From Zanthoxylum bungeanum (lineage: Eukaryota; Streptophyta; Magnoliopsida; Sapindales; Rutaceae), in the NCBI GenBank assembly GCA_019454045.1, contig SKCR01023723.1, positions 186,001 through 250,000 on the forward strand: DNA of 64,000 nt. The letters are read 5' to 3'. The notes under the pieces were generated by a model that worked only from the letters and a program-made list of their open reading frames with translations, was not told the origin of the DNA and made no database searches. Every line of letters begins with the position of its first letter. Positions within the stretch are counted from its first letter, which is position 1. A program made the translations under genes and the position numbers. Of the stretch, positions 11,580 through 23,031 are shown piece after piece.

Positions 11580-12924
11580 CAACCTGAGTGGTTACGTCTG
11601 ACTGAAGATGTTAAACTTAGTGCTAACGAGGAGGAAACCCTTGCATCTTCATTTAATTTAGTTTATTTTATTTCAATTTATTTTCATTACTGTAGTTTTT
11701 ATTTTATTGTGTGCTAATTACATGTTTATTTTTTTATATGTATGAGTATTTATGCAGGTGTTCAGTGCAACTTACACAGCCACACAGCTAAAGTCTCACC
11801 AGCAAGAACCTAATCAACTCCGCATCTGGTAGTGTTGTTCCTTAATCATTTTCCTTATATTTATCTTACATTACGGACAATGCAAGTTTTAAGTGTGGGG
11901 ATATATACATGCGCATGATAATACCTGTTAAAAAAATTATATTGGTTGTTTTTAGTCCTTAATAGTAAAGTATAGTCCAATGATGATATTGTTTGCTTCA
12001 AGGTGAAAACTTAGAAACGATAAGTTCTTTAATGTACTTTTATCTGATGCATTGAGTAATTGATCTAGGTTAGACTCGTAAGCACTTAAATATAGGTTTT
12101 TAGCAGTGAAAACCTAAGTAGTTGGCAAAGTGACTAGTTGAAGAAATTGCATGTCGATGAATGACCATTTGCTTAGATGTCTATCATGATTTGCTAATGT
12201 TATGATGTATGGTATGGTTAAAAAAATCTCTAAAGAAAGAAATTAAACCACCTATAACTGATAAGCGTGAAGCTACCCATGGGCGAGTATTAGGACTATC
12301 ATGAGGAGAAATGCTACCTTAAAGGGTAGGTGTGTTGAAAAAAGAAAAGAAGAAAAGAAAATTTTGAAAAAAGAAACAAAAAGAGAAAAGAAAATGAAAA
12401 AGAAAATCATATCATATTGAGCACAGAAAGGCAATTACAGAGTACATTCAAGATATCTAGGTTGATTTGACCCATCAGATCCCAATTTTTAAATGAAATC
12501 ATTGAGTTGGCTTACCTAGGAATCAAGCTGTGAATGAACCTTTACACACACACGTGATATGAGTCTGGCTTAGATGATATATTCAAGAACTTGGATTCGA
12601 GTTGCATTGAGTACTTTGAAAGTTCTCTGATTTCATTACTAAGCATTCGTTGAGGACAATAATATGTGTAACTATTGGGACTATTTCATTTTGTTATTTT
12701 TGCATGATTGTATGTTTTGAATGACGTTTGTGGGTGTCGTCGCTGTAAGCTCTCACGAGACTATAACTCGTCCACTAGGGACACCTATGGGTTTAAAGGC
12801 TTGTTGTATATGCTAAATGCAATCGTGATCCCTACGAAAGTGGCTTAGATAGTTTTATTTATTTAGTTTTTATTTTATTTTACGCTTGAATTGCTAGGGA
12901 CTAGCAATAAGCTGGTTGGGGTTG
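11580..12924 (+). other. 3' non-coding region of the Athila-type element
   Basis: After a short coding remnant, 11640-11760 is T-rich. ATTACGGACAATGCAAG and AAGTGTGGGGAT (11871-11903) form the conserved pre-3' block of this retrotransposon group. The stretch 11990-12670, including a purine run at 12339-12408, reappears inverted at 53735-54440 inside Ogre/Tat element 2. The stretch 12721-12924 matches 4588-4788. A G-rich purine tract ends at 12924. No gene is seen. Confidence 0.75.
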
Positions 12925-14073
12925 TGATAAGTGCATGAAAGTGTACTTTGAACATCGCTAACTTGGCTTAATTATCATGTATTTAATCTTAATTATAGTT
13001 TATTTTATGTTTTATTATTATAAAGCAATGGAACAAGAAGATTGGATCAATTACGTATGTTTTGGGACCTTGCGGATGCATCGAAAGCGTACGAAACGAG
13101 CAGAAACGCGGGAATCATTATCATACAAAGCCGGCCACGCGACGCGATGCGCAAAGGCCACGCATCGCGACACAGAAGCGTATTCTAGGGTTTTTTGTTT
13201 AGTTCATTTTTACGCAAATAAGGCCTCCAGGGCCGCTCTATATAACCCAAGCTCGTCCAAAACCCAAAAAGAATAGAAAAGATTAGAAAAAATAGAGAAA
13301 AAACACACAACAAAGAGTCACAAACACAATTTTGAGATTGAAGAACGAAGAAACTTCATAACAGACAGGATGTTGCTGCAATCTCTTCAGGTTATGTCTC
13401 TCTTGTACATGGAGAACTAATCTCCTAGGTAAAACTAAGGATGAACTCTTGTATTTAAGTTTTTATGTTCATGTTGTTGATTCCTAAGTACTTTTTAATG
13501 TTTAATACAATTGATGTTTATTATTCATTATTATCTTTCGATTTATAAATCCGGAAACTGTGTTTATTCAATTTGCATATAGATCCGGTCATGTTTCTTC
13601 TATGTGTGATTGGGGAATCCAATTGTGATTGGTTAAGTTATTTTATGAGTTGGTCTTCTACTGCGGTATTGCCTGAGGATATGTTATCGACGTTAGATAG
13701 GTCATAATGATAACTTTGTGTGTTGTTAACATAGAGAAGATAAATCATCAATTACCTTAGAATTTAATATGCGTAGAATTGAATATTTTCCGATTGTTGG
13801 TTTGGGATGTGAAACCTTCGATTGAGTAATAACAGAAATCAATAACTGAATATAGGAATTTGATACAAGAGGGATTCCTGAAACATTGTTGTCTCTCTCT
13901 ATTAATATCTTTTAATTGTTTTTATTAATCTTTACTTTAATTACCAATTCAATCTATATCTTTTCATTAAGTAACATTTTGTTTAAGTAAATCAGTTTTT
14001 TGTAACCATCTCTCTGAGAAATTGACACCTCAATTATACTACGATAGCCGCAAGTACTTTTTGGGCATAACCA
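12925..14073 (+). repeat. 3' LTR of the Athila-type element
   Basis: It starts TGATAAGTGCATG and ends GGGCATAACCA, 1149 bp, preceded by the tract GGTTGGGGTTG. It is similar throughout to 7624-8759. The TATA-like segment recurs near 13238 in slightly altered form. Confidence 0.92.
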
Positions 14074-14204
14074 ATGACATCTGGTCGGTTCTGGCTATTT
14101 CTTTCTCATCCAGCATTAAAATTCGTAACTTTTTGAAACTTTTTCAGGTGCACGCTCCCATAAGAGACTCATCATCGTGCTATATATAAAAATACAATGT
14201 ATAC
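14074..14204 (-). repeat. Right end of the old Ogre-like LTR remnant
   Basis: AAGAGACTCATCATCG...TATATAAAAATACAATGTATAC parallels the terminal sequence of the Ogre/Tat element 1 LTR (18272-18319: GAGACTCATCATAGGG then AAAAATGCAGTGCCTACA). With 6713-7623 it forms one LTR split by the Athila insertion. 14205-14471 is AT-rich with no recognisable gene. Confidence 0.4.
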
Positions 14205-14471
14205 AACAACTGTCAATAGTATCAAATATATCATTTGATTATTGTTGTATATACTTATACTATTCACTATATTGGTTAACGATTATGCATTTTGAGATAC
14301 AAGTACCAAAATTTTGGGAAAAACAATCGTGCGGAACATGGAAAGAGAAAAAGGCACCGTGTTGTTTAGCTCCATAGGAAAAGCATTCGAAGCGGTAAGA
14401 ATTGCAATTAAATAAAAAAGAAAAAGAAAAAGAAAAATCAACCTCCAGCAAAAAAGTATTTTAGAATTAAA

Positions 14472-15369
14472 TATGTTAGATAATGAAAGTCTTAAATTCA
14501 CTTTATATTTTTTACAATGATATGGACTTTTATATAGGTGTTTGTACACAAAATCTAATAAACAATAAAACTCAACAATGATCACCTGTAATACACTCAG
14601 GCTTACAAAAAATAATAGAACTCCATTGATATTGCCAGTAATGTATTAAGGTCAATAGATCTTTTTTCTCTCATAGAAATGCCTTTTTATAGCTTTACAA
14701 GAAGATTAAAATCTATATCGATCATATCCCTAATTAAGTGGATTAATATCCTGGAATATTGGAATTTCTTCATTATTAGGCGGTTAATTAGCTACAAGAA
14801 ATGAAAAGTAATTCAGAGGGCTGTCAAATCCCTTTTCCAATATTTTCTGTGACTTTGGGGTTGATTTCTTGAGCTAATTCGTCGCGTGACTTCTATTTTC
14901 CTTCTTTGGGGGTAAGTATAAAGCGGATTGTCAAATCTCTTTTCCAATATTTTCTGTGACTTTGGGGTTGATTTCTTGAGCTAATTCATCGCGTGACTTC
15001 TGTTTGCCTTCTTTGGGAGTTAGTATAAAGCGAATGTTCTGTCAGAAGGTCCTGAAGTCAGACTCTGATGGGAGGCTCATAAGTCAAATTCTAATGGGAG
15101 GATATAAAGTCATATTCTGATGGGAGGCTATGAAAGGGGGGTTCCGAGTAGTTGCCCTTACTTTGTCCTGAAGTCCTTACGTGTCTGGCCATATGTCGTT
15201 CTCCCAAGTGCTTGATTTTTTCCCAAACAATAGGCAACATATCAAACTATAATAGGAATGAAATAATACTAATAATGGAAATATAATAATTTCACAAATC
15301 CAAATTATTTTAGGAATCATATCTTGGAAATTGATTCCAAAATAAAAAGATATTATCTCATTAACACTT
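14472..15369. repeat. Old LTR-like sequence, left copy, interrupted by Ogre/Tat element 1
   Basis: It starts TGTTAGATAATG. A motif ACAATGATA...TTTATATAGGT lies at 14515-14538, and a stretch at 15228-15369 resembles 29487-29628 (shared AACATATCAAA, ATAATACTAA and AATATAATAAT segments). The right copy is much shorter, so about 690 bp were gained here or lost there. Both copies can be read as ending in TTAACA. I could not find a matching target-site duplication, so the element type is open. Confidence 0.35.
14822..15035 (+). repeat. Tandem duplication, 107-bp unit
   Basis: TGTCAAATC...CCTTCTTTGGG...AAGCG occurs at 14822 and again at 14929, nearly identical. It is followed (15050-15140) by three short units of about 30 bases built on TCTGATGGGAGGCT. 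Confidence 0.85.
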
Positions 15370-16004
15370 TGTGGGAACACACAGGAAACTGGGGCGACGC
15401 AATGCTGTTCCAGGCTCGGGGGCCTGGTTGGGAGTACGGAGTAGCCACGGGGGACTAAACCGGAGAGTAATGGAGTCGCCACCCGGTGTGAACCGGGACA
15501 AAGATTTAAGGCCGCACTCACCCCTCGCAAGGGAAGACCTCAAACCATTGGGTTCGGAATGGTCCCTTACTTATGCAACTTGTAATGTAAAGATTTATGC
15601 AATAATCCAACCAAGCCTATGACATATATTTCCAAGTGCAACACAATCCTAGATTCACATGCTTGAAAGTATAGTTTACATCTAACATACATGAAACCAA
15701 ATCTTATTGCCAAATTCACATGCTCAAAAGTAGGCCTTTGCAACAACAAGCACATAACGTCATAAGAATTCAATCATTTATGTCAATATAAACACAAACA
15801 GTCATGGTAACATTTGCATGTAATGTAAAGGAAATCAAAATGACGGCAAATAATATTGTAGGCGCATTATGTAAAGAAGCATATAAGATATGGTCAAAAT
15901 AACCGCATGCTAAACGAAATCAATACAAACACGCAACTTTAAGAGATGAAGAAAGACATGAATTTAAACATGCCATAATGTGATGCTAAAGGATCTGTTT
16001 ACCG

Positions 16005-16330
16005 TGTGCGTTCGTGCAGCGTTCGTAGACGCGTTCGAACGGTAAACAGAAAGTTCTCGTTCGAGTAGCGTTTGTAAACGCGTTCGAACGGAAATGAAAC
16101 AGAATGCTCACGTTCGTATGGCGTTTGTGAACGCGTTCGAATAGAAATGAAACAGAATACTCACGTTCGTGTGGCATTCGTGAACGCGTTCAAACAGAAA
16201 TGAAACAGAATTCTCACGTTCGTATGGCGTTTGTGAACGCGTTCGAACGGAAATGAGACATGATGCATGATAGGTAAAATGCATGCGCGTTCGAGTTGCA
16301 TTCGTAAACGTGTTCGAACAGGAACAGACC
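16005..16330 (-). repeat. Array of ~53-70-bp units with GCGTTCGAACG cores
   Basis: Six units, starting near 16006, 16057, 16111, 16164, 16217 and 16288, share CGTTCG...GCGTTYGTGAACGCGTTCGAACGGAAATGA. The palindrome CGTTCGAACG recurs once per unit in intact or slightly mutated form. Single copies of related words also lie near the LTR end (18108-18185). Confidence 0.85.
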
Positions 16331-16500
16331 TGATGCATGAAATGGGACGCAATACATAAACAATAAAATAAAGGGGCGCGGCGAAGTACTGCCGTAAAGG
16401 TGGCCTTTTGGGGCTCTTGATCTCTCAAAGGGAGGACCTTTAGACCAACATACTAAGCCTATGCGCATCACATCAAATCATGCATACAAACATAAAGACA

Positions 16501-16860
16501 ATCATATCAAACTAAGTATGCCCGATTGAGCGTATCTTGCATTCAACCGGAAACACATCAACCGGCGCGGCAAAGCATCGTGGTAAAGGGCTTTAAACCC
16601 CTCCCCATGGGGGATCTTTCATTCCACTTACTAAGCGCCCATGCGCTTGATTGAACCATGCATAAAGAAACAAAAACACAATCATATCAAACTAAGCATG
16701 CCCGATTGAACGTATCTTGCATTCAACCGGACACACATCAACCGGCGCGGCAAAGCATCGTGGTAAAGGGCTTTAACCCTTCCCCATAGGGGATCTTTCA
16801 TTCCACTTACTATGCCCATGCGCTCGATCAGATAATGCAGGAATAAGCAACATACAGAGT
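16501..16860 (-). repeat. Tandem duplication, 180-bp unit
   Basis: ATCATATCAAACTAAG begins at 16501 and again at 16681. Both units carry CAACCGGCGCGG, AAAGCATCGTGGTAAAGGGC and GGGATCTTTCATTCCACTTA. The other LTR keeps only one unit, joined directly to upstream sequence at about 23625. Confidence 0.85.
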
Positions 16861-18319
16861 TCAAGTGACGAGAAATAAATAAACCAAAGCGACACAAAAC
16901 AAGAGAAGGTGCCGTTTACTCAAGTGGTACGTGGAGTTGTATCCCAAGTACAGACCACACTACCGTCCATTCGGATTGGGCTACGGAATTTACGTCTGGG
17001 TTTCCATCCTATATACCACAAGAGACGACACTCTTCCATTTCATTCAAGCCATAACATGCATCCATAAACGACTCTCATGCGAATAGAATTCAATAACAA
17101 AGGAAACGAATATAAACTAATGAAAAGTGCCCTCAGGTCTAACCTTTTAAGTCGTCTCTCGGACTCGCGTTTCATGAAGATCGGAAAGGGTAAAGCTCCG
17201 CAACTCTTCCGGTTCACTGGTTCACTGCTCTCGTTCGTTGTCTTACTGTTTTGGGTCGTCGTCCTCCGTCTTTTGCTGCTGTTTTGACTCCGATTCGCTG
17301 CCGCTGCTACTGTTTTGCTGCTGTAATTTAGTTACTATTTTTGGGATGTTTTGGCTATTGTTTTGGGTGTGATTTTCGGTGATGTTATGGTGTGGTTCGG
17401 GGGGCTGTTTTATGTGTGTATTTAGGGCTGCTGTATGGGCTATTTTAGGAGGTGTAGGGGCTGCTGTTTTCGGTTGTGGAGTGGGGGAGATGAATGGGAT
17501 TATTTCTGTTTTTCTTCTTGTTATAGCCGTGAGTGGCTAGGGCTCTTGGTGTGTTGTGATTTGTGTGAGTTGTGTGTATATTAGGTGTATGAGCTAGGGA
17601 GGCTTTTCTTGTATGAATGAGCTAGCTAGGGCCTATGGGCGTGAATTCCAATTGTGTGAAGGGTCTGCATGTCTTGGTTAGGGGTGGTTTATATAGAGAA
17701 GGGCTAGGGCTACACCTTGTCTCACAAGGAAGGGATTTGGCATTAAAGGGAGGATTTGATTTGGTCTTGGATAAGGAAGGTTGAATATTTAGTTTGTGTT
17801 AATTAGGCATTCAATATTTTAAGTTAGGAATAATACATATTTGATTGGGAATATAATTGGTTGATTGATTTAAATTAGGCATATCTTATTTTAATTTTAG
17901 TATATGAATTATTTAAATTAGGCATGATTTTAGTTTAAGTTTGGTAAATGTTTTATTTAATTATTTAATTAATTTAATTATTATCTTATTTTTAGTTAAT
18001 GTTTTAATTAATATTTATTTATTTAATTTGGGATGTGTTTTATGGGCTTTGGGGGGCTAATTGGGCTGGGGTGCGAGGCTAGCAGAAAACCCAGAATCAC
18101 CGACACCGTTCAAACGCTTACTCGAACGCGGCACGAACGTCCCCAATCTGTCTGACGTTCGACGAAGTAACGAACGCAGCACCAACGAAGACAGTGAACT
18201 TGTTTATTCTGAATTCCCCCTTCCGATGTCCGTTTTCCGTGACCTCCGTGACTTAAAAGGTAGTGTCTCCAAAATGAGACTCATCATAGGGACTTATGTG
18301 TAAAAATGCAGTGCCTACA

Positions 18320-18341
18320 GTCGCCCCCACTTTGATGGGAC
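18320..18341 (-). promoter_or_regulatory. Polypurine tract of Ogre/Tat element 1
   Basis: On the minus strand, CAAAGTGGGGGCGAC directly precedes the 3' LTR start TGTAGGCACTGC. Ogre/Tat element 2 has the same arrangement at 51332. Confidence 0.8.
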
Positions 18342-18439
18342 TTGTGTAATGTGCAACGGTAGCAATCCTATCAAAGTTATGCAATGTATTTTCACTTACC
18401 TGGCTCGCCAGCTGCCACTTGACTTACCATATGTTGAGT

Positions 18440-20020
18440 TGAGTTGATTTGGATGGTGAGTGCTGCGACCCCTGGTTCATTCCCGAACTGTGCTGTGATG
18501 TGGTCCATTCCCGAACCGTTGCTGTGAGGTGGTCCATTCCCGAACCGTTACTGTAAGGTGGTCCATTCCCGAACTGTTACTGTAAGGTGGTCCATTCCCG
18601 AACCGTTACTGTGAGGGTCCATTCTCGAACTGTTACCGTGAGGTGGTCCATTCCCGAACCGTGCTTCCATTCTTGGAGTGCCATTCTCGGCCTGTTCATT
18701 CCTGAACTGTATTTCTATTCCTGGAGTGCCATTCCCGGCTTGTTCATTCTTGAACTCTGCTCCATTCTTGGATTGCCGTTCCCGGCTTGTTCATTCTCGA
18801 ACTGTGTTGAGATGAGGCTTTATTCCTCCCGAGCTTTATTCCCGAACTGTTGAGATGAGGCTTTATTCCTCCGAGCTTTGTTCCCGAACTGTGTTGAGAT
18901 GAGGCTTTATTCCTCCCGAGCTTTATTCCCGAACTGTTGAGATGAGGCTTTATTCCTCCGAGCTTTGTTCCCGAACTGTGTTGAGATGAGGCTTTATTTC
19001 CTCCCGAGCTTTATTCCCGAACTGTTGAGATGAGGCTTTATTCCTCCGAGCTTTGTTCCCGAACTGTGTTGAGATGAGGCTTTATTCCTCCCGAGCTTTA
19101 TTCCCGAACTGTACTGACATGAGGCTTTCTTCCCCTTGAGCTTTGTTCTCAAACTATACTGATATGAGGCTTTCTTCCCCTTGAACTTTGTTCTCAAACT
19201 ATACTGACATGAGGCTTAATTCCTCCCGAGCTTTATTCCCGAACTATACTGACATTAGGCTTTTTTCCCCTTGAGCTTTGTTCTCTAATCTGAGCTGACT
19301 GTGTGGCTTTGTTCCTGAACTGTATTGAATGTGTGCTTTATTCCCTAGGCCATATTTCTAAAACTGAAACTGATGTGGGCCTCGGCCCTTGGACTCATCC
19401 CCAAAAGTGATACTGATGTGCGGGCCTCGACCCTGGGACTTATCCCAAAACTGCTGCTGATGTGAGCATCGACCCTGGGACTCATCCCCAAACTGATACT
19501 GATATGGGCCTCGGCTCTGGGACTCATCCCCAAAAATTGATACTGATATGCGGGCCTCGACTCTGGGACTCATCCTAAAATTGCTGCTGATGCGGTCCTC
19601 GACCCTGGGACGCATCCCAAAACTTCTGCTGATGTGGGCCTCGGCCCTGGGACTCATCCCCAAAATTGATACTGATATGCGGGCCTCGACTCTAGGACTC
19701 ATCCTAAAATGCTGCTGATGTGGTCCTCGACCCTAGGACGCATCCCAAAACTGCTGCTGATGTGGGCCTTGACCCTGGGACTCATCCTAAACTGATACTG
19801 ATATGGGCCTCACCCCCAAACTGATGCAGATGTGGGTCCCCCCTAAACTGATGCTGATGTGGGCCTCGCCCCCAAGCTGATACTGATGTGGGCCTCGGCC
19901 CTGAACTGGTACTGAGGTGGGCCTCGCCCCTAGACCGATACTGATATGGGCCTCAACCCCAAACTGATACTGATATGGGCCTCAACCCTGGATTCGTCCC
20001 CAAACCGCTGATGTTATATT
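18440..20020 (-). repeat. Satellite-like tandem arrays of Ogre/Tat element 1
   Basis: Three adjoining arrays are visible on the plus strand. 18470-18670 has ~36-bp units of GGTCCATTCCCGAACCGTTAC type. 18790-19260 has ~80-bp double units built on GAGGCTTTATTCCTCCCGAG and CTTTATTCCCGAACTGT. 19350-20000 has ~45-60-bp units built on ACTGATACTGATATGGGCCT and CGACCCTGGGACTCATCC. The unit families grade into one another. Long open frames here arise from unit lengths divisible by three and have no recognisable domain. Confidence 0.9.
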
Positions 20021-20599
20021 GATGCTTCTGACTGGCTTTCATTTGCAGCTTTCTCTCTTTTTCTTCTTCAAAACCTTTGAACACAAAACAAACACAAAAC
20101 ACAAAAAGGAATGCAAAATATGTTACGTGTATGCATGCATGCGTGAATGAGTTTCCCATCCCGTTGGGTTAGGTCTTCCGTCAATTCCATTGATGACCAT
20201 TCTTCTCTTAGGGAAAGTACCATTTCCATCTGTCTACTCTGATTTGTTCCAGGAACCCGTTTCTTTCCAAGTCTAACAGTCCCATTGTCTCCATTTCCCA
20301 ATTCCTGAATGGCTAACTTATCTTTTCTGCTTGCTTCTTTTGAGGATTCCCTACGTTCTGAGCATCACATTACCAAGATTGAACACACTCATGTTACAAG
20401 TTTGAAAGTAATAGTCTTAGGCAGATAAATGAAATGATCGCCTTTATTATTGTTGAGGAAACGTTCGAACAGGTAAACAAAATCAATGTCTTTATTAAAA
20501 TTGCAAGATAAACTAGGAGAAACAACAGTGCCTTCTTCTTCAGCCCATGGTTCTTCACCATTGTTATCCCTTATCCCCATATGAGAAGCTTGGTGGTTG

Positions 20600-21863
20600 A
20601 GGGTTCAGAGGACAAAGGTTTCAAGAAAGCAAAAGGTTATCATGGTGGTGGGGCGGAGTGGTATTTGGTAGGGGGTTTCTGTGTGTATGGGTTGTTCTTT
20701 CTCTGGGTCGGGTATTGTATGGGCATCGATGAGGTTTTGGATTTCATGTCTGAGGCAGGCGCAGTTGTCGGTGTCATGCCTTTTTCTTGGTGGAAGTGAC
20801 AATATAAGTTTAAGTTCATGTGAGGTGGCACAGGATTTGGAATGGGCCTAGGTTCCAAAGGTTTTAAGAGTCCTTGCGCCTTCAGCTTTTCGAATACCTT
20901 TGAAAGAGGCTTACCAAGGTTAGAAAATCGTATGTTCTTAATGGCAGTGACCTCAGCAGTAGCAGGCATAGTCCCTGAATGTCCCCCAATATTCCTTCTG
21001 TTCTGTCCATAAAACTTTCTGTTCTCGGCTTCCTCCTCCTCAATATCCATAACTTCTCCCTCAGCTGTCGAAAATCAGTAATCATCGAAGTCATTCTCCT
21101 CAGTTTGCCATAAATAGAGGGCTTGGTGCCCTTGATGATCATTTTGATCTGGTCCTTTTCTGAGGGCCGGGTCTGCATCTTCAGAAGCCGGCTCCTCAGC
21201 GGTCCACATATTCCTTGAAATTTTCCTCCGCTTCTGCTTGATATTTTCTAAGTCACGGAGTGACAAGTCAATCTCCAGGTCCGTGACATATTGCTTTAAG
21301 AAAGCATCAGCTAGCTCCCTCCAATCTTCCTTAACCTTCTTCTCAAGGCTATGATACCAAACCACAGGTGCCCCCTCAAGTGACATCCCAAACATCTTTT
21401 GGACTTGGCGTTGTGATAGGCCCACTGAACTCATGACTGAGACATATTGCTGCAGATAGACTCTTGGGTCTCCATTCCCATTAAACTTGGCCATGTCCGG
21501 CATTTTAAACTGAGCTGGCAGCTGTTCTCCGGAGGTCATTGCCTTATAATCTAACAACTCTTCATGTTTACCCCTCATTTTGCGGGTAACTGTTTCAACC
21601 TGATCCCGAAGCTTCTGAAATTCTGCCTGAGACCCAATCACTTTGCCTGTTGCATACTCTGCCATGTCATCATCAAAAGTGGGGATATCATCCCCCAACC
21701 CATTCGGAGGCTCTTCGCGCCTTACATTCTCAGAATTTCGCCCAGCACGGGGCACAACCATATCTTTCATAGCAGTAGTCAAGGCTTGCAACTGTTCAGT
21801 AATCTTGGCGAAACCATTCTCCAACTGATCTATCCGGGATACCTCAATATCTGATTCACTCAT
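20600..21863 (-). pseudogene. Ogre/Tat gag, frameshifted
   Basis: Reading starts at ATG 21863 (MSESDIEVSRIDQLEN). It proceeds through an acidic stretch to MPDMAKFNGNGDPRVYLQQY and GAPVVWYHSLEKKVKEDW, the classic Tat/Ogre gag core that assembles the particle. At about 21180 the homologous reading moves to a second frame (SEKDQIKMIIKGTKPSIYGKL), and at about 21060 to a third (NLGKPLSKVFEKLKAQGLLKPL then YCHFHQEKGMTP, a remnant of the CxxH-type tail before the protease). At least two frameshifts therefore break it. No protease follows; 20040-20600 is non-coding with an intron-like boundary near 20069. A methionine at 21998 in the same frame is possible, but the element 2 homologue starts at the MSES/MSKL position. 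Confidence 0.88.
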
Positions 21864-23010
21864 GTCTTTTCTCAGTATTTTGGTGAGTCTTCCCTTTTTT
21901 CTAACCCAACGGGAATCTATGATGGCTTTCAGAACACAAGGGTTAACATGATATATGTATGCGTGGGGTGCATGAGATGCATGAAACATATATAACATAC
22001 TAAATTAATTAAAATTCTCAAACAAATCGGCCTATTATCATTTTGAAAGCTTTTGGGACAACTGTCATAAGAGTGAACCCGTCCCAGTTTAAATGGCCCA
22101 ACGAGTTCATGTCTTATGGCAAAGAGCCCCAACTAAATCCAAATGATAATATTCTGAACACAATCATAAAATGGCCCATTGTTATTTAGAAGCCTTTTGG
22201 CCCAATCGTCATAAGATATGTTCTTGTCCAGTTGAAATGACCCAACAAGCCCATATCTCATGACAAAAGACCCAGATGGATTCAAATAGCAATGTTCCCA
22301 AACATAAGCATACAAGGAAGGTATTATAAACATAAAATAATAACTTCTACCGTGTGGCCCACCATTATTTCAGAAGCTTTGGGCCTAATTGTCATAAGGT
22401 ACGAACCTGCCCCAGTTTAAATGGCCCAGCAAGTCCGCATTTTTGACAAGGAGTCCAATTCATCCAAATGATAATGGTCCTAAAGCACAAGGAAATATTT
22501 GTTATAGGCTATACAACCCGGTCTATGCATGGGTTCGTGGGAGTATGGACAAAGGCTCTCATCGGCGAAGGATGGCCCACAACTAGGTCTCCCCAATCAA
22601 GGGTTCAAGCAACCAAGTGAGTACACCCTTTTTTATACACTAAGGTACGTGCCAATGAGCTATGGTGTGTGACTGACTATCAAATGGATTTCCCGTTGTA
22701 GATTCCCCAGAGGGAAGGTGGAACGAGGCTCACTTAAATACCCAAGCCTCTTAGGCTCTTATCGCTTGGTGTCATGAATAAACAACGAGTCCTCCAAATT
22801 AGTCCATCACAATCGGCTACGAGTAGATGGCTATCTAGGTGCCTTCACAGCTTTTCCTTCTAGAAAGGTAGTGAGTGAAGGAAGACACCAAACCATTACC
22901 TAGCCTCAAAATGCCTTTGATTACAACCCCCATTTCACACATTTGTAGACACGGTTAATTAAAACATAAATCTATACATTACAATGCATTATTTCGGGGC
23001 CGATTCTCTA
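21864..23010 (-). other. Leader of Ogre/Tat element 1 with degenerate repeats
   Basis: The leader between primer site and gag holds three degenerate units of roughly 150-180 bases (near 22030, 22170 and 22360). Each contains AGCTTTTGGG, GTCATAAG and ATGGCCCAACAAG-like words. 22660-22900 is conserved with the leader of element 2 (TACGTGCCAA, GGATTTCCCGTTGTAGATTC). No gene is seen. Confidence 0.7.
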
Positions 23011-23028
23011 TCCCCGGTGGAGTCGCCA
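23011..23028 (-). promoter_or_regulatory. Primer-binding site, tRNA-Arg type, Ogre/Tat element 1
   Basis: The minus strand reads TGGCGACTCCACCGGGGA, three bases inside the 5' LTR. This matches the tRNA-Arg primer site known for Ogre elements and sets the minus orientation. Confidence 0.9.
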
Positions 23029-23031
23029 GAC

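Larger units (their letters stand above)
7624..14073 (+). mobile_element. Complete non-autonomous Athila-type Gypsy LTR retrotransposon
   Basis: The 6450-bp element is flanked by the 5-bp duplication ATGAC (7619-7623 and 14074-14078). Its order is: 5' LTR, primer site for tRNA-Asp, long T-rich leader (8783-9077), gag-protease frame, about 1.3 kb of 3' non-coding DNA, purine tract and 3' LTR. The tRNA-Asp primer site and gag type are those of the Athila/Tat branch of Ty3/Gypsy. Reverse transcriptase, RNase H and integrase are absent, so the element could only have moved with proteins from a relative. The internal frame carries stop codons, so it is now dead even as a gag donor. It landed in an older Ogre-like LTR. 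Confidence 0.92.
15370..18319 (-). repeat. 3' LTR of Ogre/Tat element 1, long form
   Basis: It begins TGTGGGAACACAC and ends AATGCAGTGCCTACA, 2950 bp. It contains about 750 bp (roughly 15956-16712) that the 5' LTR lacks. This extra part holds the GTTCGAAC array and most of a 180-bp duplication. The first 190 bases on the plus strand (the U5 side of the element) are strongly conserved with Ogre/Tat element 2. Short open frames in the LTR are not genes. Confidence 0.92.

Noticed and set aside
15371..15622. Open frames repeated in all Ogre LTR copies (also 23033-23284, 48145-48510, 56276-56473)
   Set aside because: They lie in the conserved U5-side of the LTRs, have no domain, and their repetition follows the LTR rather than protein conservation.
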